DNA of 23,493 bases from Nocardioidaceae bacterium (GTDB lineage Bacteria > Actinomycetota > Actinomycetes > Propionibacteriales > Nocardioidaceae). The notes beneath the pieces were generated by a model. The model did no database searches and had not been told where the DNA came from. It saw nothing but the letters and a program-made list of their open reading frames with translations. The position numbers were made by a program, and so were the translations under genes. Positions 7,156 through 13,372 of the stretch are shown here, in pieces; within the stretch, counting starts at the first letter, position 1; every line of letters starts with the position of its first letter. The stretch spans positions 1 to 23,493 of the forward strand of contig JACCVA010000197.1 in NCBI GenBank assembly GCA_013698435.1, written 5' to 3'.

Positions 7156-8051
7156 CCGCCGTCCGTGACCCGTCGGCGTCCCCGCTCGAGCCCCTGGTCA
7201 ACCCGGGCCGGGTCGGGGGGCTGCGCGACGTCTTCCGCCGGCGCTACCTGCTGAAGCTGCTGGTGCGCAAGGAGCTCCGGGTCCGCTACCAGGGCTCGGT
7301 CATCGGGCTCGCCTGGTCGTATGTCAGGCCCGCCGTGCGCTTCCTGATGTACTTCTTCATCATCGGCCTGATCCTCGGTCCGAGGTCGCTGGAGAACCGG
7401 GCGCTGCACATCTTCAGCGGCATGATCATGGTCTCGTTCTTCACCAACGCGCTCACCGCGGGCACGAAGTCTGTCGTCAAGAACAAGTCGCTGGTGCGCA
7501 AGATCAACCTGCCACGCGAAATGTTCCCGGTGGCCTCGATCCTGGTCTCGGCGTACCACATGATCCCGATGTACGTGATCATGTTCGTCGGCTGTCTGCT
7601 CACCGGGTGGCACCCCGACCTCAGCTCGCTGCTCGCCGGCACCATGGCAGCGGTCATCGTGCTCACCTGGGGGCTGGGCGTCGCGTTGCTGCTCAGTGGG
7701 CTCAACGTGTTCTACCGCGACATGCAGAACGTCATCGACGTCGTGCAGACGGTGATCACCTGGACCGTGCCGATGATCTACCCGTTCAGCGTCATCGCCG
7801 ACAGGTTCCGCGAGAACCACCAGGTCGTGTACGAGCTGTATCTCTCCAGCCCCCTGTGCATCTCGGTGCTGCTCAACGACCGGGCGTTCTGGCTGCCTTC
7901 GGTCAGCAACCGCGACCAGGCGGTGCGTCAGGAGCTGCCCAGCCACCTCTTCGAGCGCGGCCTGGTGATGATCGTGCTGGGCGTCGTGTTCGTCTGGCTC
8001 GCGCAGGCGGTCTTCGCTCGCCTCGAGGGCCGCTTCGCGGAGAAGCTCTGA
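7152..8051 (+). CDS. wzm: Polysaccharide ABC exporter, membrane subunit
   Basis: The start is the GTG at 7152, overlapping the glf stop as GTGA and giving 299 residues. The frame is open much further upstream, but that part is a shadow of glf. The N-terminal amphipathic segment RRRYLLKLLVRKELRVRYQGSVIGLAWSY is the usual coupling region of ABC-2 polysaccharide exporters. About six hydrophobic segments follow, including RFLMYFFIIGLILG, MIPMYVIMFVGCLL, AAVIVLTWGLGVALLLSGL and the final LVMIVLGVVFVWLAQAVF. The motif NVFYRDMQNVIDVVQTVITWTVPMIYP is characteristic of this family. With Wzt it should move a finished lipid-linked glycan across the membrane. The pairing with glf and glfT1 matches the mycobacterial galactan exporter (Rv3783/Rv3781 type). 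Confidence 0.94.
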   Translation: MTAVRDPSASPLEPLVNPGRVGGLRDVFRRRYLLKLLVRKELRVRYQGSVIGLAWSYVRPAVRFLMYFFIIGLILGPRSLENRALHIFSGMIMVSFFTNALTAGTKSVVKNKSLVRKINLPREMFPVASILVSAYHMIPMYVIMFVGCLLTGWHPDLSSLLAGTMAAVIVLTWGLGVALLLSGLNVFYRDMQNVIDVVQTVITWTVPMIYPFSVIADRFRENHQVVYELYLSSPLCISVLLNDRAFWLPSVSNRDQAVRQELPSHLFERGLVMIVLGVVFVWLAQAVFARLEGRFAEKL

Positions 8052-8806
8052 TGGCGGAGGCGATCATCGTCGACGGCGTGGCGAAGACCTTCAAGCTCGC
8101 CAACCACCAAACCATCAAGAAGCTCGCCGTCAACGCCGCGAGGCGCCGGCCCCTCAGCCGCACGTTCACCGCGCTCGAGGACATCTCCTTCAAGCTCGAG
8201 CAGGGTGACAGCCTCGGTCTGATGGGGCTCAACGGCTCCGGCAAGAGCACGTTGCTCAAGATGATCTCCGGGGTGATGTCGCCGGACCGCGGCCAGGTGC
8301 TCACCCGCGGCCGGATCGCGGGACTCATCGAGGTAGGAGCCGGTTTCCATCCCGAGCTCTCCGGGCGGGAGAACATCTATCTCAACGGCGCCATCCTGGG
8401 CATGAGCGAGAGCGAGATCAATGCGAAGTTCGACGCGATCGTCGACTTCTCGGAGATGGGGCAGTTCCTCGAAAGCGAGGTGCGGCACTACTCGTCGGGG
8501 ATGTTCATGCGGCTTGCCTTCTCGGTAGCCGTCCACACCGAGTGCGACATCTTCTTGATCGACGAGGTGCTGGCGGTGGGGGACCAGCCGTTCAAGAAGA
8601 AGTGCCTCGCCCGCATCCACGAGCTCAAGGCCGCGGGCCGGACGCTGGTCTTCGTCAGCCACAGCGCCAAGCAGGTGCAGCGCGTGTGCACGCGCGGGAT
8701 CGTGCTGGCCAAGGGGCGGGTCGCCTTCGAGGGCACGTCGGAGGAGGCCGTGCGCTTCTTGGGGTACGAGACTGAGGACGAGACCGACGAGGGAAACGAG
8801 GACTGA
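8051..8806 (+). CDS. wzt: Polysaccharide ABC exporter, ATPase subunit
   Basis: The ATG at 8051 shares one base with the wzm stop (TGATG), giving 251 residues. Upstream in-frame codons are a shadow of wzm. ATPase motifs are complete: Walker A GLNGSGKST (59-67), an ABC signature in the degenerate YSSGM form (147-151) typical of this family, Walker B DIFLIDE (166-172) and the H-loop His at about 204 (FVSHS). GLIEVGAGFHPELSGRENIYLNG is the Q-loop-side family signature. The protein ends shortly after the ATPase core in an acidic tail (ETEDETDEGNED). There is no C-terminal carbohydrate-binding domain, so it is the Rv3781-like type that does not check a non-reducing-end cap. It is the last gene of the operon. 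Confidence 0.95.
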   Translation: MAEAIIVDGVAKTFKLANHQTIKKLAVNAARRRPLSRTFTALEDISFKLEQGDSLGLMGLNGSGKSTLLKMISGVMSPDRGQVLTRGRIAGLIEVGAGFHPELSGRENIYLNGAILGMSESEINAKFDAIVDFSEMGQFLESEVRHYSSGMFMRLAFSVAVHTECDIFLIDEVLAVGDQPFKKKCLARIHELKAAGRTLVFVSHSAKQVQRVCTRGIVLAKGRVAFEGTSEEAVRFLGYETEDETDEGNED

Positions 8807-8818
8807 GCGCGAAGATGT

Positions 8819-8838
8819 GAACTACCGCACTGTAGTTC
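8819..8838. terminator. Inverted repeat after wzt: possible weak terminator or operator
   Basis: GAACTAC (8819-8825) and GTAGTTC (8832-8838) form a perfect 7-bp inverted repeat around a 6-nt spacer, 12 nt after the wzt stop. It is AT-richer than usual terminators here and has no long T-run, so it could equally be a regulator binding site for the amidase gene downstream. Confidence 0.35.
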
Positions 8839-8860
8839 TCTCATACAGGGTGCGAGGATC

Positions 8861-8875
8861 TGTGACTGTTGTGAC
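8861..8875. promoter_or_regulatory. TGTGAC direct repeat, MtrA-box-like
   Basis: TGTGAC occurs at 8861-8866 and again at 8870-8875, a 9-bp period. On the minus strand this reads GTCACA-N3-GTCACA. From memory, tandem GTCACA-type repeats with this spacing are the kind of site described for the mycobacterial response regulator MtrA, which controls cell-wall hydrolase genes. The gene downstream is a cell-wall amidase. No binding is shown by sequence alone. Confidence 0.35.
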
Positions 8876-8880
8876 ATTTA

Positions 8881-8896
8881 GTAATCAAGTGATTAC
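8881..8896. promoter_or_regulatory. GTAATC-N4-GATTAC palindrome upstream of the amidase
   Basis: A perfect 6-bp inverted repeat with spacer AAGT lies in the most AT-rich stretch of the window, 21 bp before the amidase start. It is probably a dimeric regulator's operator or overlaps the core promoter. No clear -10/-35 pair could be assigned among the AT-rich hexamers around 8876-8890. Confidence 0.4.
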
Positions 8897-8917
8897 ACAC
8901 CGCCATTGGAGTCCCCT

Positions 8918-11728
8918 GTGCCCACCTCTTTGTCGTTCCCCCGTCTCGGCCTCCTCGCCACCGTGGGCGCGATGGTTCTCACGTCGCTCGTCGCGGGCGG
9001 CGGTGTCGCGGACGCGACGCCGCTGAGCGGCGGCGCTTCGACGCCGACGGCTGACGTCGCCATCGTCTCGGTGCCGAACAAGGTGGCGAGCAACGGGTCA
9101 CCGTCGTCCCACCGCCCGGTACTGGTGCCGGTGAGCCCGACGGTCCGTTCCTACCCCGTCACCGGTGTCAGCCCGGCCGCGGTGTCGACGCTGGCCACGT
9201 CGTCGGCTCGCCGCCAGGTGCCGTCGTACGCCGGGTTGTCCGCGCCGGAACCGGCGCACGGTGTCGCCGTCACCGGAGCCACCTGGACGGGGCAGGCGCC
9301 GGCAGGGCTGACGCTCGAGGTGCGCACCCGCACCAACGGCAGCTGGTCGCACTGGACCACGCTGGCGTACGACGTCGAGCACGGCCCCAGTGTCGGCTCC
9401 AAGGAGGCCGCCAACTCTCGGCCGGGGACCGACCCGTTCGTGGCGGGAGACGTCGACGACGTGCAGCTGCGCGCACTCAGCGACACCGGAGCGCTTCCGC
9501 ACGGACTCGCCCTCACGGTGGTCGACCCCGGCGCGTCCCGACCGGCGGAGGTGACCTCGTCGAAGGAGGCGACGGCACGCACGTCGAGTCTCTCGGCGAC
9601 TGCGACGGTGCCGCTGGGGTCCGCGACCGCGACCCCGCCGCCGATCATCAACTCCCGGGCCGCGTGGGGCGCGGACGAGGGGCTCAGGGACTGCTGCGTC
9701 GAGTACGGCGAGGTGCACGCGGGTTTCGTCCACCACACCGTTAACGGGAACGACTACACCCGTGCCGAGGTGCCGGCGATCCTGCGCGGTATCTACGCCT
9801 ACCACACCCAGAGCCGGGGCTGGCGCGACATCGGCTACAACTTCCTCGTCGACAAGTTCGGGCGCATCTGGGAAGGGCGCTACGGCGGTGTGAGTCTGCC
9901 CGTGGTCGGTGCGCACACCCTCAACTACAACGAGAACTCCTTCGCCGGTTCGGCGATCGGCAACTACGAGACCGCCCGGCCGTCGGCCGCCATGATCGAC
10001 GCGTACGCACGGCTCTTCGCCTGGAAGCTGAGCCTGCACGGAGTGCGGCCGAACTCACGCCAAGACGTCGCGGGTACGCCGTTCAACGCGATCAACGGCC
10101 ATATCGATGCTGCTCAGACGGCCTGCCCCGGGCGCTATCTCTACGCCGAGATCCCGAGCATCATCCAGAAGGCGACGGCGTACCAGCACCTGTTCGTCGC
10201 CCGCGACCAGCAGCGGTCGTTCCTCCGGGACCGCCAGCCGGACGTGCTGCTGTTGACACGGGAGTCCGGTTCGGTGGCGTACTCCCGTGGCACCGGGGCA
10301 CCCGGGTTCGACCCGTCGCTGCCACCCCTGTCCGGCTTCAGCGGCAGGAACCAGGTGACGGCGGTCCGCGACGTGACCGGCGACGGCGCCAACGACCTGA
10401 TGATGCGCACCGCAGCGACCGGCCGGACCGCCGTCTACCCCGGCAGGCGCGACGGCACGTTCGGCAGCCCTGTGCATGCGACCACCCGATGGTCAGGGAC
10501 TGACCTCTTCGCCGGTCCGGGCGACGTGACCGGTGACGGGGTGGCCGACGTGGTGGCCCGCAGGACCGCCAACGACGCGTTGATGGTCTATCCCGGTCGG
10601 GGCGACGGCACGTTCGGTACCGGCCGGACTTCGATCACAGCCTTCACCACGGTCGACCGGCTCTCCGCCGCGGGAGACTTCGACCGCGACGGGGACCGGG
10701 ACCTGCTGGCCCGCGGTGTCCGCGGTGTGCTCAGGATTCTGCTCGGCGACGACACAGGTCACTTCCCTACAAGTGTCGCCTTGGCTGGTGGCTGGTCCGG
10801 CAAGGACGTCGCGGGAGGCGTCGACCTCACCGGCGACGGCTGGCCCGACGTGGTGGGGCGCGACCCCTCGACGCAGACGCTGTCGGTCTTCGCCAGCATC
10901 AGCGGTGAGTCGCTCTCGGAGCCGATCGTGAGGCGGAGCGCACAGGCAGGGTCGTGGACCCTGAGCCGCGACCTCAATTCGGATCGCCGGCCCGATCTCG
11001 TCTCGATCGACCGCGAGGGTGCCCTCACCGTGACGCCGGCGCGTCGGCAGAACTGGGTCGCCGCCGCCCACCGCACGCAGCTGACATGGGCCGGGATGGA
11101 CCGCGTCATGGTCGTCGGCGACTGGGACGGCGACAGCTACGTCGACGCAATGGCCCGCGAGCAGGCGACCGGCACGATGTGGTTGTACCCGGGCCAGTCG
11201 ACCGGCGGCTTCGGACCGCGCCGGGGAGGCTGGAGCGGCTGGACCAGTCGTACGCTGGTGACCCCGGTCGGCGACTTCGACGGCGACGGCCGGCCCGACG
11301 TGATGGCCAAGACCGGCGACGGAAGCATCTGGCTCTACCCTGGGCGGGGACTCGCCGGGTTCGGGCCCCCGATCGTGATGCGTTCCTCCTTGCCCTCCGG
11401 CGCGAGCATCGTGTCGGTCGGGCTCTGGAACAAGGACGGGGCACCGGACGTGCTCGTGCGCACGTCGGACACCATGCTGCTCTATCCCGGCAACGGGCCT
11501 GGCGGACTCGACGACCCGGTCACCATGGCTACCGGCTTCCGGGGCTACAACGCCGTGCTCGGTGCCGGTGACCTCACCAGTGACGGACAGCCCGACCTGC
11601 TCGCGCGCTCTCGCGGTGGCCGCGTCTGGCTGATACCCGGCGCTCAGACATCGGCGAAGAAGCCAGGAGGTGGGTTCGCACCGCGCAGGTATGTCGATTC
11701 CAACTGGGGAGAGTACTTCCTGGGATAG
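8918..11728 (+). CDS. Secreted N-acetylmuramoyl-L-alanine amidase with nine FG-GAP/VCBS-like repeats
   Basis: The GTG at 8918 has GGAG at 8908-8911, so it is preferred over the TTG at 8906. The product is 936 residues. A signal peptide (about 1-35, core LGLLATVGAMVLTSLVAGG) is followed by a Ser/Thr-rich linker and a beta-rich domain (LEVRTRTNGSWSHWTTL) common before actinobacterial amidases. An Amidase_2/PGRP domain spans about 245-415. Its zinc ligands are visible: His in FVHHTV (about 272) and His and Cys in GHIDAAQTACPG (about 394-402), with YNFLVDKFGRIWEGR between. Residues from about 438 to the end hold nine calcium-binding-type repeats such as DVTGDGVADVV, DFDGDGRPDVM and DLTSDGQPDLL, probably a beta-propeller; one copy (LNSDRRPDLV) is degenerate. 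The family cuts the bond between muramic acid and the stem peptide. The unusual DCCVEYG before the first His could form a disulfide. No sortase or choline-binding anchor is visible. Confidence 0.93.
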   Translation: MPTSLSFPRLGLLATVGAMVLTSLVAGGGVADATPLSGGASTPTADVAIVSVPNKVASNGSPSSHRPVLVPVSPTVRSYPVTGVSPAAVSTLATSSARRQVPSYAGLSAPEPAHGVAVTGATWTGQAPAGLTLEVRTRTNGSWSHWTTLAYDVEHGPSVGSKEAANSRPGTDPFVAGDVDDVQLRALSDTGALPHGLALTVVDPGASRPAEVTSSKEATARTSSLSATATVPLGSATATPPPIINSRAAWGADEGLRDCCVEYGEVHAGFVHHTVNGNDYTRAEVPAILRGIYAYHTQSRGWRDIGYNFLVDKFGRIWEGRYGGVSLPVVGAHTLNYNENSFAGSAIGNYETARPSAAMIDAYARLFAWKLSLHGVRPNSRQDVAGTPFNAINGHIDAAQTACPGRYLYAEIPSIIQKATAYQHLFVARDQQRSFLRDRQPDVLLLTRESGSVAYSRGTGAPGFDPSLPPLSGFSGRNQVTAVRDVTGDGANDLMMRTAATGRTAVYPGRRDGTFGSPVHATTRWSGTDLFAGPGDVTGDGVADVVARRTANDALMVYPGRGDGTFGTGRTSITAFTTVDRLSAAGDFDRDGDRDLLARGVRGVLRILLGDDTGHFPTSVALAGGWSGKDVAGGVDLTGDGWPDVVGRDPSTQTLSVFASISGESLSEPIVRRSAQAGSWTLSRDLNSDRRPDLVSIDREGALTVTPARRQNWVAAAHRTQLTWAGMDRVMVVGDWDGDSYVDAMAREQATGTMWLYPGQSTGGFGPRRGGWSGWTSRTLVTPVGDFDGDGRPDVMAKTGDGSIWLYPGRGLAGFGPPIVMRSSLPSGASIVSVGLWNKDGAPDVLVRTSDTMLLYPGNGPGGLDDPVTMATGFRGYNAVLGAGDLTSDGQPDLLARSRGGRVWLIPGAQTSAKKPGGGFAPRRYVDSNWGEYFLG

Positions 11729-11732
11729 CGGT

Positions 11733-12479
11733 TCAGACCCGATCCGACCACCGCGCGCATGTCACCCGCTCCTGCTCCGCCACGGCCGCACGGGCCTCGT
11801 CGGTCGTCTCGGTGACCAAGACGAGCGATGCGCCGACGGCCAGGCAGGCCACCAGGCCACCGGTCAGCCCGTCGTGGTGCGCCGGACTGTGGTCGGTGAG
11901 CAGGCGCCCGCCGGCGACGAGTCCGGCGGCCGCAGCGGACTCGTGACCACGTCGCAGGACATCTGCGGGCGAGAGCGGCTCCGGTAGGACGACCGCCGGG
12001 TCAGCCATGGGTCGCGGCTCGACCAGCAGGTCCGGCTGAGGCGGCACCTCGACGGCGAAGTCGAGCCATCCAGCCGGAAGGGGTGTCATGAACCGCCCTG
12101 CGAGGGGACGCAGCGAGCAGGCAAGGACGAGCTCCGTCGACGGCTGCCGCCCGGAGGCGGACACAGCGTCCGGTCCCACCACCCGAATGTCGACCCCGTC
12201 GGTCGGCGTCACGACCGTAAGTCCGGCCGCCCATGCTCCGAGCGCGACTACCGCCGTCTGCCAGTGCGTGGGCAGCTCGATCGCGATGCGATCGCCATGG
12301 TCGAGCTGGAGCTCGTCGGCCAGCAGGTTGGCGATCTTGGTGACCCAGTTGTCGGTGGTGGCCACACTCAGCTCGATGCGCTCCTTGCTGTCGGTGTCGT
12401 AGTACGTCAATAGCGGCCGTCCGGCCGCCTGGCGTACGAGCGCGCCGAGGGCGCCCAGCGGGTCAACGAAGGCGGACAT
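11733..12479 (-). CDS. TIGR03089 family protein (AMP-binding-like, truncated fold)
   Basis: From the ATG at 12479 (MSAFVDPLGALGALVRQAAG) the product is 248 residues. The frame extends upstream to 12887, but those codons lie in the promoter and opposite the next gene. The protein resembles only the N-terminal part of acyl-CoA synthetase/AMP-binding enzymes: PLLTYYDTDSKERIELSVATTDNWVTKIANLL, ELQLDHGDRIAIELPTHWQTAVVALGAWAAGLTVV. It then diverges and lacks the Ser/Thr/Gly-rich ATP-binding P-loop and the adenylate-forming C-terminal motifs. The TIGR03089 family is restricted to actinobacteria, with one copy per genome and unknown function. Catalysis by the normal adenylation reaction looks unlikely. 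It converges with the amidase, with 4 bp between stop codons. A TACAGT hexamer 7 nt before the ATG suggests a leaderless transcript. Confidence 0.88.
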   Translation of the reverse strand: MSAFVDPLGALGALVRQAAGRPLLTYYDTDSKERIELSVATTDNWVTKIANLLADELQLDHGDRIAIELPTHWQTAVVALGAWAAGLTVVTPTDGVDIRVVGPDAVSASGRQPSTELVLACSLRPLAGRFMTPLPAGWLDFAVEVPPQPDLLVEPRPMADPAVVLPEPLSPADVLRRGHESAAAAGLVAGGRLLTDHSPAHHDGLTGGLVACLAVGASLVLVTETTDEARAAVAEQERVTCARWSDRV

Positions 12480-12486
12480 GGACCCC

Positions 12487-12492
12487 ACTGTA
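12487..12492 (-). promoter_or_regulatory. -10-like hexamer of a probable leaderless promoter for the TIGR03089 gene
   Basis: On the minus strand TACAGT ends 7 nt before the ATG at 12479. There is no Shine-Dalgarno sequence better than GGGG directly at the start. The spacing would place the transcription start at or one base from the A of ATG. Confidence 0.4.
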
Positions 12493-12510
12493 AAGATCGC
12501 GGCGCCGCCG

Positions 12511-12531
12511 GAAGCGCCCCGTAGGCGCTTC
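12511..12531. promoter_or_regulatory. 8-bp hairpin in the divergent intergenic region
   Basis: GAAGCGCC (12511-12518) and GGCGCTTC (12524-12531) form a perfect 8-bp stem around CCGTA. It lies between two divergent genes, so it is not a normal gene-end terminator. It may be a regulator site or a leader structure. Confidence 0.35.
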
Positions 12532-12555
12532 TCCCGACCTGCCTCTGTTCGGCCG

Positions 12556-12571
12556 GTTACGGTCCCGTAAC
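12556..12571. promoter_or_regulatory. GTTACGG-N2-CCGTAAC palindrome upstream of the secreted-protein gene
   Basis: A perfect 7-bp inverted repeat with a 2-bp spacer lies 56 bp before the ATG at 12628. It is followed by GTGAC at 12577-12581, so GTAAC and GTGAC recur with 10-bp phasing. The position suits an operator or promoter-overlapping site. The cognate regulator is unknown. Confidence 0.4.
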
Positions 12572-12627
12572 GTTTCGTGACCCGGCCGGACGGGTACCTA
12601 GAGCACCTCCAACGGAGGGAGAACTCC

Positions 12628-13245
12628 ATGAAGTTTCTCAAAGGTGGCGCCACCGGATTGGCAGCCGCAACCGCAGTAGCAATGCTCAGCACCCTTGTTC
12701 CGGGGGCTGAGGCCGTGCAGCAGCCCACCAACGGGTCAGCTCCGTCGAACAGCGTGACGGCAGCACAGTCGACCGTCGCGTCGAAGCAAGGCACCTTGAC
12801 CAGCACCGTCCGTGGCACGTTCGGCCGCGCGGGGACCGTCCGCGGCCACTTCGACCCTCGCCGGTTCGTCGCCAAGAACGGTGACACCTACGCTGTCGGC
12901 GTGCTGCACGCCACCGCGCGGCGTGGCGACGGAACCCTCGTCGGTCGGGCCAGCAAGACCATCGCCATCCCGGTCAAGAACGCCTTCACCGGCGCAAGCA
13001 AGGCCGCGGCTGCTCGTAACTGCCAGGTGCTTGACCTGGTGCTCGGGCCGCTGGACCTGAACCTGCTCGGCCTCAAGGTGCACCTGAACCGGATCGTGCT
13101 GCACATCGTGGCCGCATCGGGTGCGGGAGCGCTGCTCGGCAACCTGATCTGTGCGATCGCTGGGCTGCTCGATGGCACCAGCCTGCTCGACAGGTTGCGG
13201 CTGGCGAACGTGCTCAACCGAATCCTCGGTGTGCTGAACATCTAG
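12628..13245 (+). CDS. Secreted protein of unknown function
   Basis: The ATG at 12628 has a strong GGAGGGA at 12614-12620 with 7-nt spacing. The earlier in-frame GTG at 12577 is rejected. The 205-residue product begins with a signal peptide (MKFLKGGATGLAAATAVAMLSTLVPGAEA, cleavage after about 29). A Ser/Thr/Gln-rich stretch and a beta-rich segment follow. The C-terminal part is a hydrophobic, Leu-rich domain beginning NCQVLDLVLGPLDLNLLGLKVHLN and continuing through AASGAGALLGNLICAIAGLLDG. It contains the mature protein's two cysteines (about 131 and 179), which could form a disulfide outside the cell. I recognise this LGPLDLNLLGL-type domain as recurrent in secreted actinobacterial proteins but know no function. 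It has its own promoter region with palindromes and a very strong terminator, so it is monocistronic. Confidence 0.85.
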   Translation: MKFLKGGATGLAAATAVAMLSTLVPGAEAVQQPTNGSAPSNSVTAAQSTVASKQGTLTSTVRGTFGRAGTVRGHFDPRRFVAKNGDTYAVGVLHATARRGDGTLVGRASKTIAIPVKNAFTGASKAAAARNCQVLDLVLGPLDLNLLGLKVHLNRIVLHIVAASGAGALLGNLICAIAGLLDGTSLLDRLRLANVLNRILGVLNI

Positions 13246-13300
13246 CAGCTCGAACACAACACCGAAAGCGGCTCGCCGGCTCGCGCAGCCAGGTGGGCAA

Positions 13301-13332
13301 GAACGCCCCGGTCGACACCGACCGGGGCGTTC
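13301..13332 (+). terminator. Strong hairpin terminator after the secreted-protein gene
   Basis: GAACGCCCCGGTCG (13301-13314) and CGACCGGGGCGTTC (13319-13332) form a perfect 14-bp stem with the loop ACAC, 56 bp after the TAG at 13243-13245. There is no long T-run, as is common in actinobacteria. It isolates the upstream gene from manC, whose start lies 40 bp further on. Confidence 0.85.
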
Positions 13333-13360
13333 GCCGTCTCTGCGGCTCCGGCGGGCGTGG

Positions 13361-13366
13361 TTGGAT
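13361..13366 (+). promoter_or_regulatory. Weak -10-like hexamer directly before the manC start
   Basis: TTGGAT ends 6 nt before the GTG at 13373, the same spacing seen at other probable leaderless genes in this window. It deviates from TANNNT at the second base, and it could instead be read as a poor GGAT ribosome-binding site. Confidence 0.2.
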
Positions 13367-13372
13367 GACCGC

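Noticed and set aside
5923..7946. Two long minus-strand frames (395 and 302 residues) opposite glf and wzm.
   Set aside because: Both are Val/Asp/His/Arg-rich shadows; the plus-strand products carry complete family motifs.
7607..8050. Upstream extension of the wzt frame.
   Set aside because: These codons are an out-of-frame reading of wzm; the ATG at 8051 begins the ABC domain.
8861..8896. The TGTGAC motifs considered as a CRP/GlxR cAMP-receptor site.
   Set aside because: CRP-type sites need an inverted TGTGA-N6-TCACA arrangement; here the TGTGAC copies are direct repeats.
9098..10039. A 313-residue minus-strand frame opposite the amidase.
   Set aside because: It is Arg-rich shadow sequence with no signal or domain.
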